Assembly (NCBI RefSeq): GCF_002101735.1
Contig: NZ_LQPE01000163.1
Span: forward strand, 62,001 to 126,000
Direction of reading: 5' to 3'
Length of the DNA: 64,000 nt
Source of the DNA: Mycobacterium kyorinense
GTDB lineage: Bacteria > Actinomycetota > Actinomycetes > Mycobacteriales > Mycobacteriaceae
Positions 19,401 through 26,861 of this stretch are shown piece by piece. The notes under the pieces are model-generated. The model was given only the letters and a program-made list of their open reading frames with translations. It did no database searches and was not told the origin of the DNA. Numbering within the stretch: the first letter of the stretch is position 1; each line of letters opens with the position of its first letter. The position numbers were made by a program, and so were the translations under genes.

Positions 19401-20022
19401 CGTCCTGATACTTGGCGCGCTGCTCGTGGTCGTAGTTGAAGTAGTCGAACACCACCAGCCGCTCGACCGACGGCGTGTCGATCACCACGTCGACCGCGGT
19501 GTCCAGCGACTCGATGCTGGCAGCGAAAACTCGCGGTTCGGTCTCGGCGGCAATCGGTTTCAACTGCTGGGCGGTGGAGCTGGTTTGCAGCGGCACGAAC
19601 ACCGCACCGAGCCGGATGCAGGTCAGGTAGATGATCGCGTAGCCGATGCTGGTGAAGCCCAGGACGGCCACGAAGTCGCCGGGCTTGAAACCACCCGGCA
19701 GGCTCGAGTCCCACACGCTGGAGAGCGCCTCAACCCGTTGGCGCAGTCGCTGATAGGTGACGGTCTCGAAACCGGGCAGCAGCCTCGCCGTGGCACGTCC
19801 GGGGGCGTCCTGGCTTACCAGCTCGCGCGAGCGCTGTCCGAGCGCCGGCCGGTCCGCGTAACCGGTGAGGTACTCCTCGACCACCTGCCAGGGCCGCAGG
19901 CCCGCCTGATGCGCGGCGGCGGTCACCTGCGGTACCGGCGCCGCGGCACGGAACTGCGGGTCGTTGGCGTAGAGCTCCTCGATGCGCTGAGCCAGGCGTT
20001 GCTCTCGTCCCGTTTCGGTCAT
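16474..20022 (-). CDS. car: Carboxylic acid reductase (CAR, FadD9-type)
   Basis: A 1182-residue three-domain enzyme that activates carboxylic acids with ATP, loads them on a phosphopantetheine arm and reduces the thioester with NADPH to an aldehyde. The adenylation domain carries YTSGSTGTPKG (about 254-264) and GYGATETGGG. The carrier domain has the phosphopantetheine serine in ELGGDSLSAF (about 688). The reductase domain starts with LLTGANGYLG (about 780) and has the YATSK catalytic pair. Length matches the family (about 1170-1190). ATG 20022 follows GAGGGAGG at a good distance. It needs a phosphopantetheinyl transferase encoded elsewhere. Relative to M. tuberculosis this is an insertion next to hemL. 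Confidence 0.96.
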   Translation of the reverse strand: MTETGREQRLAQRIEELYANDPQFRAAAPVPQVTAAAHQAGLRPWQVVEEYLTGYADRPALGQRSRELVSQDAPGRATARLLPGFETVTYQRLRQRVEALSSVWDSSLPGGFKPGDFVAVLGFTSIGYAIIYLTCIRLGAVFVPLQTSSTAQQLKPIAAETEPRVFAASIESLDTAVDVVIDTPSVERLVVFDYFNYDHEQRAKYQDACERLAAAGRELDVTPLLPELESGRKLPVIPPFIPPAGENPLATLIYTSGSTGTPKGAMYTADMVTRLWQRPHSPSLDIGKQIPAIHLQYMPLSHVYGLEWLIATLASGGIGYFAAKSDMSTLFDDIALVRPTALNLVPRVCDLIYRRYRKELDIRSATDDSSAADEVKAELRQDFLGGRVVSAMCGSAPLSKQMHAFMESLLDVTVADGYGATETGGGIMRNGIIRRPPVTEYKLVDVPELGYFTTDKPHPRGELYVKASNVIPGYFKHPELSAQIFDDDGFYKTGDIMEELEPDRLKYLDRRNNVIKLSQGEFVAVSQLEAVYAASPYIRQIYLHGSSDQPFLLAVVVPNDDAVGDGDARALIADSLQQIAAENHLQPYEIPRDFLLEPERFTRDNGLLSGVGKLLRPALRARYGERLDALYADIAAGQENQIDELRAAAAELPTIDTVRRAAVATLGLEATGEGMPADAKFVELGGDSLSAFSFGSLLEQIYHVDVPVQTIVSPTATLATIARYIDGERDAASTRPTFASVHGRGATAARATDLALEKFIDADTLAAAPGLSVAGGPAKTVLLTGANGYLGRFLCLDWLERLAETGGTLICIVRGADPVAARQRIEAAIDTGDAGLSAHFRTLATDHLEVLSGDLGAANLGVDSETWDRLAESVDLIVHAAAMVNHVLPYSQLFGPNVVGTAEIIKLAITKRLKPVSYLSTVAVTALPDGSFIGEDVDVREASPSRSLGAAYASGYATSKWAGEVLLREANDLCGLPVAVFRSDMILAHSRYAGQVNGTDMFTRLVLSLLATGIAPRSFYQLDADGNRQRAHYDGLPADFTSEAITTLGSQATDGCRTYNVLNTHDDGISLDTFVDWLVADGQKIERIDDYGEWLARFEAAMKALPENQRKNSVLPLLSAYARPVAPTSGSHLPAEKFRAAVQSAGIGADNDVPHLTEALIGKYVTDLRQLGLLESAGAHVA

Positions 20023-20053
20023 CGTCGCCTCCCTCTCGCCATGAGTACCCGCT

Positions 20054-20440
20054 TCAGCCGGCGCGGGCGAGCAGCAGCGTCGACTCGACGCGCGACATCT
20101 CCAGCAATTGCCGCCAGGGTGCCTTCACCAAATCGGCGGCCTGCCCGGTCGGGACAATCCGGGGGTCGGTGACGTCAAAAGTCTTGCCGTACAGCTTGAC
20201 TCGACCGCCACCTGCCGCCTGCAGATTCTTCACCCAGTCACGGTCCGGCCGGTACGGGAGCAAGACGGCGACGCCGCCGTCGCGGGTGCGGAACGCCGAT
20301 ACCGGCGTGCGGTAGGTCTTCCCGGAACGACGCCCGACGTGCTCGACGACCGACCACATCGGCATCCAGCCGGAAATCGGCAACACGATGCGATTGGTCA
20401 CGCGGCGGTTGAACCGGGCGTGCGCTCGGGAGAACAGCAC
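20054..20440 (-). CDS. Deazaflavin (F420)-dependent nitroreductase-family protein, copy 2
   Basis: A 128-residue protein of the Ddn/nitroreductase family, whose members bind coenzyme F420 in a split-barrel fold. The family core is present: EHVGRRSGKTYRTPVSAF, PDRDWVKNLQAAGGG and YGKTFDVTDPRIV. Its GTG at 20440 is 1 nt after the stop of the similar upstream gene, so translation is coupled. The two genes look like a tandem duplication, with about 40 percent identity by eye. It precedes car by 31 nt on the same strand. Substrate unknown; quinones or aldehydes are possible from context. Confidence 0.87.
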   Translation of the reverse strand: MLFSRAHARFNRRVTNRIVLPISGWMPMWSVVEHVGRRSGKTYRTPVSAFRTRDGGVAVLLPYRPDRDWVKNLQAAGGGRVKLYGKTFDVTDPRIVPTGQAADLVKAPWRQLLEMSRVESTLLLARAG

Positions 20441-20441
20441 G

Positions 20442-20837
20442 CTAATCGGTCTTGGTGAGCAGAACCGCCTGCTCGAACGGCAGCCTGCCGAACAGGGCCC
20501 GCGACCGGCCGCTGATGTAGGGGGCCGCTTCTTCCTTGGTGACCGTGCGCGGCTGGGTGACGCCGAAGGTTTTCCCGTTGCGGCGTAGCCGCCCGCCGCC
20601 GGCCGCGTTGAGGTTCTTCAGCCAGTCACGGTCCGGGCCGTAGGTCAGCAGGATCGCCACGCCGGGTTTTCCGTCGATGGTGGCGCTGAACACATTCAGC
20701 GGGGTGCGATACGGCGTGCCGGAGCGCCGCCCGACGTGCTCGAGGATGCCGAAGCCGGGGAGCCAGCCGGCCCACATTCGCTGGATCGGGTTGGTGACGT
20801 GCCGATTGAACTGGGCGAGCCGTTGCGGTAGTTGCAT
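20442..20837 (-). CDS. Deazaflavin (F420)-dependent nitroreductase-family protein, copy 1 (Rv0523c-like)
   Basis: A 131-residue Ddn-family protein starting at ATG 20837 (MQLPQRLAQFNRHVTNP). It contains LEHVGRRSGTPYRTPLNVF, GPDRDWLKNLNAAGGG and a GKTFGVTQPR segment typical of F420-binding oxidoreductases. It corresponds to Rv0523c beside hemL. It is the first gene of the probable operon that continues through copy 2, car and the SBP56 homologue. It is divergent from hemL with a 100-nt gap holding a palindrome. Reduction of a small organic substrate with F420H2 is a family inference. Confidence 0.88.
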   Translation of the reverse strand: MQLPQRLAQFNRHVTNPIQRMWAGWLPGFGILEHVGRRSGTPYRTPLNVFSATIDGKPGVAILLTYGPDRDWLKNLNAAGGGRLRRNGKTFGVTQPRTVTKEEAAPYISGRSRALFGRLPFEQAVLLTKTD

Positions 20838-20888
20838 GTAGTCATCCAACCCGCCGCGGCTGGCCCAACTCAACCCCGTCGGCCCAGA

Positions 20889-20903
20889 ACTACACCCTGT
20901 AGT
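20889..20903 (+). promoter_or_regulatory. Operator-like palindrome between hemL and the car operon
   Basis: ACTACA-CCC-TGTAGT is a perfect 6-bp inverted repeat with a 3-nt centre. It lies midway in the 100-nt divergent region, 52 nt before the first car-operon gene and 35 nt before hemL. It could bind a dimeric repressor acting on one or both directions. No adjacent regulator gene is present. Confidence 0.4.
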
Positions 20904-20937
20904 CGACGGTTTTGTCGCAGCTGGGACACTGGTGGGC

Positions 20938-22245
20938 ATGCGTGGATCCGCCCAGACGTCAGCTTCGGCGAAGCTGTTCGACGACGCCTGCGCCGTCATC
21001 CCCGGCGGGGTGAACTCCCCGGTGCGGGCCTTCAAGGCCGTGGGTGGCACGCCGCGCTTCATCACCGAGGCGAGCGGGTACTGGCTCACCGACGCCGACG
21101 GCAACCGCTACGTCGACCTGGTCTGCTCGTGGGGCCCGATGATCCTGGGCCACGCCCACCCTGCGGTGGTCGACGCCGTGCAGCACGCGGCGGCCTTCGG
21201 CGTCTCGTTCGGGGCGCCGACGCCCGCGGAGACCGAGTTGGCCGCTGCGATCATCGACCGGGTGGCACCGGTGGACCGGATCCGGCTGGTGAACTCCGGC
21301 ACCGAGGCCACGATGAGCGCGGTGCGGCTGGCCCGCGGGTACACCGGGCGCGCCAAGATCGTCAAGTTCTCCGGCTGCTACCACGGCCACGTCGACGCTT
21401 TATTGGCTGACGCCGGTTCCGGGGTCGCGACGCTGGGCCTGCCGTCGTCGCCAGGTGTCACCGGCGCCACTGCGGCTGACACAATTGTGTTGCCCTACAA
21501 CGACATTGACGCGGTGCGGGAGGCGTTCGCCCGGTTCGGCGACCAGATCGCCGCGGTGATTACCGAGGCCAGCCCCGGCAACATGGGTGTCGTCCCGCCA
21601 GCGCCCGGCTACAACGCCGCGCTGCGACAGGTGACCGCTGAATACGGCGCGCTGCTGATCGTCGACGAGGTGATGACCGGTTTCCGTGTCAGCCGAAGCG
21701 GTTGGTACGGAATCGATCCGGTGGACGCGGACCTGTTCACGTTCGGCAAGGTGATGAGCGGCGGGCTGCCGGCCGCGGCGTTCGGCGGGCGGGCCGAGGT
21801 GATGGAGCGGCTGGCGCCGCTGGGCCCGGTGTATCAGGCCGGCACGCTGTCGGGTAATCCGGTGGCGGTGGCCGCGGGATTGGCCACGTTGCGGGCGGCC
21901 GACGACGCCGTCTACGCGGCGCTGGACGCCAACGCCGACCGGCTGGCGGCGCTGCTTTCCGATTCGCTCACGGATGCCGGTGTGGCACACCAGATTCCGC
22001 GAGCCGGCAACATGCTGTCGGTGTTATTCGCCGGCGAGCCGGTGACCGACTTCGCGACGGCCCGCGCCAGCGACACCTGGCGCTACCCGCCGTTCTTCCA
22101 TGCTCTGCTCGACGCCGGTGTCTACCCGCCGTGCAGCGCGTTCGAGGCGTGGTTCGTCTCGGCCGCGCTCGACGACGCCGCGTTCGACCGGATCGCCGAC
22201 GCACTACCCGCGGCCGCGGCGGCCGCCAAGGAGTCGAAACCCTGA
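20938..22245 (+). CDS. hemL: Glutamate-1-semialdehyde 2,1-aminomutase HemL
   Basis: HemL isomerises glutamate-1-semialdehyde (from HemA) to 5-aminolevulinate using PLP. From ATG 20938 it is 435 residues; a GTG at 20932 would add two. Family marks are VIPGGVNSPVRAF at the start, VNSGTEATMSAVRLARG, CYHGHVDALL, DEVMTGFRV and the PLP lysine in TFGKVMSGGLPAAAFGG. It leads a tight plus-strand run (TGATG overlap with the next gene), joining haem supply to the cytochrome c assembly genes downstream, as in M. tuberculosis Rv0524-Rv0529. Confidence 0.98.
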   Translation: MRGSAQTSASAKLFDDACAVIPGGVNSPVRAFKAVGGTPRFITEASGYWLTDADGNRYVDLVCSWGPMILGHAHPAVVDAVQHAAAFGVSFGAPTPAETELAAAIIDRVAPVDRIRLVNSGTEATMSAVRLARGYTGRAKIVKFSGCYHGHVDALLADAGSGVATLGLPSSPGVTGATAADTIVLPYNDIDAVREAFARFGDQIAAVITEASPGNMGVVPPAPGYNAALRQVTAEYGALLIVDEVMTGFRVSRSGWYGIDPVDADLFTFGKVMSGGLPAAAFGGRAEVMERLAPLGPVYQAGTLSGNPVAVAAGLATLRAADDAVYAALDANADRLAALLSDSLTDAGVAHQIPRAGNMLSVLFAGEPVTDFATARASDTWRYPPFFHALLDAGVYPPCSAFEAWFVSAALDDAAFDRIADALPAAAAAAKESKP

Positions 22246-22853
22246 TGGCCGAAGAAACCCGAATTCACCTGGTGCGCCACGGCGAGGTGTACAACCCCGA
22301 CGGCGTGCTCTACGGTCGTCTGCCCGGATTCAAGCTGTCCGACAAGGGAATTCGGCAGGCCCAGGCGGTGGCCGACGCGCTGGCCGACCGCGACGTCGTT
22401 GCGGTGATCGCCTCGCCGTTGCAGCGTGCGCAGGAGACCGCCGCGCCGATCGCCGCCCGCCACGACCTGCCGGTGGACACCGATCCCGACCTGATCGAAT
22501 CGACCAACATCCTGCAGGGCCGCGGTGTTTCGCCCGGCGACGGCGCCTGGCGCGACCCGCGGGTGTGGTGGCACCTGCGCAACCCGTTCACTCCATCGTG
22601 GGGCGAGCCGTATGCCCAGATCGCGGCCCGGATGAGTACCGCGGTCGACAAGGCGCGGGCCCGGGCCGCCGGCCACGAAGCCGTGTGCGTCAGCCACCAG
22701 CTGCCGATCTGGACGCTGCGCCTGCACCTGACCGGCCGACGGCTCTGGCACTGGCCCACCCGGCGGCAATGCGCGGTGGGCTCGGTGACTTCGCTGGTCT
22801 ACGACGGCGACCGGCTGGTCGACGTGCAGTATTCAATGCCGGGCGGCTGTTGA
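22245..22853 (+). CDS. Histidine phosphatase / phosphoglycerate-mutase-like protein (Rv0525-like)
   Basis: A 202-residue protein of the histidine phosphatase superfamily. The catalytic RHG (LVRHGEVYNP, His about 11) opens the protein, with SPLQRAQETA in the middle and the second catalytic His in VSHQLPIWTLR (about 148). These enzymes transfer or hydrolyse phosphate through phospho-His; the substrate here is unknown. Its ATG overlaps the hemL stop (TGATG) and the lipoprotein gene starts 1 nt after its own stop, so it is embedded in the hemL-ccs operon. No membrane segments are seen. Confidence 0.92.
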   Translation: MAEETRIHLVRHGEVYNPDGVLYGRLPGFKLSDKGIRQAQAVADALADRDVVAVIASPLQRAQETAAPIAARHDLPVDTDPDLIESTNILQGRGVSPGDGAWRDPRVWWHLRNPFTPSWGEPYAQIAARMSTAVDKARARAAGHEAVCVSHQLPIWTLRLHLTGRRLWHWPTRRQCAVGSVTSLVYDGDRLVDVQYSMPGGC

Positions 22854-22854
22854 C

Positions 22855-23460
22855 ATGCGCCGGCTGGCGATCCTCGGCGCGGTGCTGGCCGGGCTGCTGG
22901 CCGGCTGCTCTCACGGCGACGACGCCGTCGCGCAGGGCGGCACCTTCGAGTTCGTCGCGCCGGGCGGAAAGACCGACATCTTCTACGACCCGCCCGACCA
23001 CCGCGGCCGACCCGGGCCCCTGGCCGGGCCGGACCTGATGGATCCCGCCCGCACGCGGTCGGTCGACGACTTTCCCGGCAAGGTCGTCGTGATCAACGTG
23101 TGGGGGCAGTGGTGCGGGCCTTGCCGGACCGAAATCGCCCAGCTGCAACGGGTTTACGACGCCACCCGTGCCGACGGGGTGGCGTTCCTCGGTATCGACG
23201 TGCGCGACAACAACCGTCAGGCCGCGCAGGACTTCGTCACCGACCGCCACGTGACGTTCCCGTCCATCTACGACCCGGCGATGCGCACGATGATCGCGTT
23301 CGGCGGCAAATACCCCACCACGGTGATCCCGTCGACGGTGGTGCTCGACCGCCGGCACCGCGTCGCCGCGGTGTTCCTGCGGGAGCTGCTCGCCGAGGAC
23401 CTGCAGCCGGTCGTGCAGCGGCTCGCCTCCGAGGACCAGGCGCCGCCGGGACCGCAATGA
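22855..23460 (+). CDS. ResA/TlpA-like thioredoxin lipoprotein (Rv0526-like)
   Basis: A 201-residue exported thiol-disulphide protein. A short signal sequence ends in a lipobox (LLAGC, Cys about 18), so it is lipid-anchored outside the membrane. The thioredoxin-fold active site WCGPC lies at about 82-86, and the cis-Pro segment reads TTVIPSTVVLD. In System II cytochrome c maturation such proteins keep apocytochrome haem-binding cysteines reduced with electrons from CcdA. It sits directly before ccdA (ATGA overlap), which supports that role. Confidence 0.93.
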   Translation: MRRLAILGAVLAGLLAGCSHGDDAVAQGGTFEFVAPGGKTDIFYDPPDHRGRPGPLAGPDLMDPARTRSVDDFPGKVVVINVWGQWCGPCRTEIAQLQRVYDATRADGVAFLGIDVRDNNRQAAQDFVTDRHVTFPSIYDPAMRTMIAFGGKYPTTVIPSTVVLDRRHRVAAVFLRELLAEDLQPVVQRLASEDQAPPGPQ

Positions 23461-24218
23461 GCAGCGGGTTCACCGAAATCGCCGCCGCCGGACCGCTGTT
23501 GGTGGCGCTGGGGGCGTGCGTGCTCGCGGGGCTGGTGTCGTTCGCGTCGCCGTGCGTGGTGCCGCTGGTGCCCGGCTACCTGTCGTATCTGGCGGCGGTC
23601 GTCGGCGTCGACGAACGGCAGGCGCACGCGGCGCGCTGGCGGGTGGCTGGGTCGGCTGCATTGTTCGTGGCCGGGTTCACCGCGGTGTTCGTGCTCGGCA
23701 CCGTCGCGGTGCTCGGCATGACCACCACGCTGATCACGAATCAGCTTGTGCTGCAACGGGTCGGCGGGGCACTGACGATCGTGATGGGGCTGGTGTTCGT
23801 CGGGTTCATCCCCGCGCTGCAGCGCCAGGCCCGGTTCACGCCGCGGCAGTTGTCGACGGTGGCGGGCGCGCCCCTGCTGGGCGCGGTGTTCGCGCTGGGC
23901 TGGACGCCGTGCCTGGGGCCGACGCTGACGGGGGTGATCACCGTCGCCTCGGCCACCGACGGCGCGAGCGTGGCGCGCGGCATCCTACTGGTGATCGCCT
24001 ATTGCCTGGGGCTGGGAGTTCCGTTCGTGCTCTTGGCCTTTGGATCGGCGTCGGCGGTGGCCGGGCTGGGCTGGCTGCGCCGGCACACCCGGGCGCTGCA
24101 GATCGTCGGCGGCGTGCTGCTGATCGCCGTCGGGCTGGCGCTGCTGACCGGCGTGTGGAACGACTTCGTGTCGTGGCTGCGCGACGCGTTCGTCTCGGAC
24201 GTAAGGCTGCCGGTCTAG
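23457..24218 (+). CDS. ccdA: Cytochrome c biogenesis thiol-transfer membrane protein CcdA
   Basis: CcdA is the DsbD-like membrane protein that carries reducing power from cytoplasmic thioredoxin to the ResA-like protein. The 253 residues hold about six TM helices. The two redox cysteines are in FASPCVVPLVPGYLSYL (TM1) and GWTPCLGPTLTG (TM4), the family hallmark. The ATG overlaps the preceding stop as ATGA, and the next gene starts one base inside its TAG. It is Rv0527-like. A dispersed palindrome lies just beyond its stop within the next gene. Confidence 0.96.
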   Translation: MSSGFTEIAAAGPLLVALGACVLAGLVSFASPCVVPLVPGYLSYLAAVVGVDERQAHAARWRVAGSAALFVAGFTAVFVLGTVAVLGMTTTLITNQLVLQRVGGALTIVMGLVFVGFIPALQRQARFTPRQLSTVAGAPLLGAVFALGWTPCLGPTLTGVITVASATDGASVARGILLVIAYCLGLGVPFVLLAFGSASAVAGLGWLRRHTRALQIVGGVLLIAVGLALLTGVWNDFVSWLRDAFVSDVRLPV

Positions 24219-25843
24219 TGTCCCCGCGAGCAGACGCAGAATCGCACGCGCGGGGACTGCGCCGTGCGATTCTGCGTCTGCTCGCCACAGCACGCAACAC
24301 CTGGCGGGCGCTGACGTCGATGGGCACCGCGCTGGTGCTGCTGTTCCTGCTGGCGCTCGGCGCGATCCCCGGCGCGCTTTTGCCGCAACGCAGCCTCAAC
24401 GCCGGCAAGGTCGACGACTACCTGGCCGCCCATCCGGTGATCGGGCCGTGGCTGGACGCGGTGCAGGCGTTCGGCGTGTTCGGCAGCTTCTGGTTCACCG
24501 CGATCTACGTGCTGCTGTTCGTCTCGCTGGTCGGCTGCCTGACGCCGCGGATGGTCGAGCACGCGAAAAGCCTGCGCGCCCAACCTGTTGCCGCCCCGCG
24601 CAACCTGGCCCGGCTGCCCAAGCACGCAGAGGCCACGATCGCCGCCGACCTCGACGAGCTGGCGACCACGATCACCCACCGGCTGCGCGGCTGGCGCACC
24701 GTGACGCGCCGGCACGGCGACACCGTCGAGGTGTCCGCCGAAAAGGGCTATCTGCGCGAATTCGGCAACCTGGCATTCCATTTCGCCCTGCTTGGCCTGC
24801 TGCTCGCGGTGGCCGTCGGCAAGATGTTCGGCTACGAGGGCAACGTGATCGTCATCGCCGACGGCGGCCCCGGCTTCTGCTCGGCGTCGCCGGCCGCGTT
24901 CGACTCGTTCCGCGCCGGCAACACCGTCGACGGCACCTCGCTGCACCCAATCTGTATCCGCGTCAACAACTTTGACGCGCACTACCTGCCGTCCGGGCAG
25001 GCCACGTCGTTCTCGGCCAACATCGACTACCAGACCGGGCGCGATCTGACGACCGACAGCTGGCGGCCCTACCGGCTGGAGGTCAACCACCCGCTGCGCA
25101 CCGGTGGCGACCGGGTGTATCTGCAGGGCCACGGCTACGCCCCGACGTTCACGGTGACCTTCCCCGACGGGCAGACCCGCGCGTCGACCGTGCAGTGGCG
25201 GCCCGACAACCCGCAGACCCTGCTGTCGTCGGGCGTGGCCCGCATCGACCCGCCGGCCGGCAGCTATCCCGACCCCGGCCAGCGTCGCAAACACCAGATC
25301 GCCATCCAGGGACTGCTCGCGCCCACCGAGCAACTCGACGGCACATTGCTGTCGTCGAGCTTCCCCGCCCTGAACGCGCCCGCGGTGGCCGTCGACATCT
25401 ACCAGGGCGACACCGGGCTGGACACCGGCCGGCCGCAGTCGCTGTACACCCTGGATCCCCGGCTGATCGAGCAGCACCGGCTGACGAAGGCCAAGCGGGT
25501 CAATCTGCGCGCCGGCGACCAGGTCCGCCTCGACGACGGCACCACCGTGCGCTTCGACGGCGCCGTGCCGTTCGTCAACCTGCAGGTCTCCCACGACCCC
25601 GGACAGGTCTGGGTGCTGGTCTCCGCGATCACGATGATGGCCGGGTTGCTGGTGTCCCTGTTGGTGCGACGACGACGGGTCTGGGCGAGGATCGTGCCCG
25701 CTGACGACGGTACGGTGAACGTCGAGCTGGGCGGCCTGGCCCGCACCGACAATTCCGGCTGGGGCGACGAATTCGAACGCCTGACCAGCCGCTTGCTGGC
25801 CGGGTTCGATGCGGGCGACCGGAGGGAGTTGAGCGTCCGATGA
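24218..25843 (+). CDS. resB: Cytochrome c biogenesis protein ResB (Ccs1)
   Basis: ResB/Ccs1 works with CcsA to move haem outward and attach it to apocytochrome c. The 541-residue protein starts at GTG 24218, sharing one base with the ccdA stop. Conserved sequence begins near residue 26 (ARNTWRALTSMGTALVLLFLL), with the family motifs GALLPQR and FGSFWFTAIYVLLFVSLVGCLTPR. There are about three N-terminal TM helices, a large extracytoplasmic domain (about 260-480) and a last TM (about 465-485) before a basic cytoplasmic tail. Residues 4-22 are encoded by a perfect palindrome and look unlike homologues. No alternative start exists between the palindrome and the conserved part except ATG 24320. 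Confidence 0.94.
   Translation: MSPRADAESHARGLRRAILRLLATARNTWRALTSMGTALVLLFLLALGAIPGALLPQRSLNAGKVDDYLAAHPVIGPWLDAVQAFGVFGSFWFTAIYVLLFVSLVGCLTPRMVEHAKSLRAQPVAAPRNLARLPKHAEATIAADLDELATTITHRLRGWRTVTRRHGDTVEVSAEKGYLREFGNLAFHFALLGLLLAVAVGKMFGYEGNVIVIADGGPGFCSASPAAFDSFRAGNTVDGTSLHPICIRVNNFDAHYLPSGQATSFSANIDYQTGRDLTTDSWRPYRLEVNHPLRTGGDRVYLQGHGYAPTFTVTFPDGQTRASTVQWRPDNPQTLLSSGVARIDPPAGSYPDPGQRRKHQIAIQGLLAPTEQLDGTLLSSSFPALNAPAVAVDIYQGDTGLDTGRPQSLYTLDPRLIEQHRLTKAKRVNLRAGDQVRLDDGTTVRFDGAVPFVNLQVSHDPGQVWVLVSAITMMAGLLVSLLVRRRRVWARIVPADDGTVNVELGGLARTDNSGWGDEFERLTSRLLAGFDAGDRRELSVR
24227..24284 (+). repeat. Perfect 22-bp inverted repeat inside the start of resB
   Basis: Positions 24227-24248 are exactly complementary to 24263-24284, with a 14-nt loop. 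The arms contain GAGCAGACGCAGAATC. The loop also pairs with sequence just before the left arm (24220-24228 with 24249-24257, 9 bp), giving a mutually exclusive smaller hairpin that covers the resB start. The same arm core recurs at 57683-57740 and in part at 14981-15043. Confidence 0.85.
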
Positions 25844-26805
25844 ACACCACCCATATCCACCTGGGGTTGGCGCGCACGTCCGATTGGGCGTTCACGTCGG
25901 CGGTGGTGGTGCTGGTGGTGGCGCTGCTGCTGCTGGCCGTCGAACTCGCCTACACCCGCAGCCGCCGCCCCGACCGGGAACTGGTCAGCGCCGGAGTTGC
26001 CGCCGACAGCGCCACACCCGGCGTCGTGCACGAGGTCCCGCGGCGCCCGTTCGACGAACGTGTCGGGCGGGCCGGCCTGGCGCTGGTCTACGTCGGGATC
26101 GCGATGCTGCTGGCGTGCATCGTGCTGCGCGGCCTGGCCACCGCGCGGGTGCCGTGGGGCAACATGTACGAGTTCATCAACCTGACCTGCTTCTGCGGGC
26201 TGGTCGCCGGCGCGGTCACCCTGCGCCGCCCGCAATATCGCCCGCTGTGGGTGTTCCTGCTGCTGCCCGTGCTGATCCTGCTGACGGTCTCGGGGCGCTG
26301 GCTTTACGCCAACGCAGCGCCGGTGATGCCGGCGCTGCAGTCCTACTGGCTGCCGATACATGTCTCGGTGGTCAGCCTCGGCTCCGGCGTGTTCCTGGTG
26401 GCCGGCGTGGCCAGCATCTTGTTCTTGCTGAAAACCTCCCGCCTGGCCGACGCCGACACTCCGGTCGGCCGGATCGTGCAGCGGCTTCCCGATGCGCAAA
26501 CCCTGGACCGCATCGCCTACCGGACGACCATCTTCGGCTTCCCGGTCTTCGGCTTCGGGGTGATATTCGGCGCCATCTGGGCCGAGGAAGCGTGGGGCCG
26601 CTACTGGGGCTGGGACCCCAAGGAAACTGTGGCGTTCATCGCCTGGGTGGTGTACGCCGCTTACCTGCATGCCAGGTCGACGGCGGGCTGGCGCGACCGC
26701 AAAGCCGCCTGGATCAACGTGGTCGGCTTCGTGGCCATGGTCTTCAATCTGTTCTTCGTTAACCTGGTGACTGTGGGCCTGCATTCATATGCGGGTGTGG
26801 GCTGA
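25840..26805 (+). CDS. ccsA: Cytochrome c assembly protein CcsA (CcsB type)
   Basis: A 321-residue integral membrane haem-handling protein, the partner of ResB. About eight TM helices are seen. The haem-binding WWD-type motif is WGRYWGWDPKET (about 249-260), and external histidines that could ligate haem are in YWLPIHVSVVS and YLHARST. The ATG overlaps the resB stop as ATGA, the last link of the hemL-ccsA chain (Rv0529-like). Together with the ResA-like protein, CcdA and ResB it completes a System II cytochrome c pathway, supplying the c-type haems of the bc1-aa3 respiratory branch. Confidence 0.96.
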   Translation: MNTTHIHLGLARTSDWAFTSAVVVLVVALLLLAVELAYTRSRRPDRELVSAGVAADSATPGVVHEVPRRPFDERVGRAGLALVYVGIAMLLACIVLRGLATARVPWGNMYEFINLTCFCGLVAGAVTLRRPQYRPLWVFLLLPVLILLTVSGRWLYANAAPVMPALQSYWLPIHVSVVSLGSGVFLVAGVASILFLLKTSRLADADTPVGRIVQRLPDAQTLDRIAYRTTIFGFPVFGFGVIFGAIWAEEAWGRYWGWDPKETVAFIAWVVYAAYLHARSTAGWRDRKAAWINVVGFVAMVFNLFFVNLVTVGLHSYAGVG

Positions 26806-26861
26806 CCAGGGCGATCGTTCATCGACAAACGACCCGAGTACTGCAACGAGGGGAAGTGCAC

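Noticed and set aside
23516..24217. Extension of the resB frame upstream through ccdA
   Set aside because: CcdA motifs are in another frame over this stretch. The extension is Arg/Ala/Gly-rich, and the GTG at 24218 couples to the ccdA stop.
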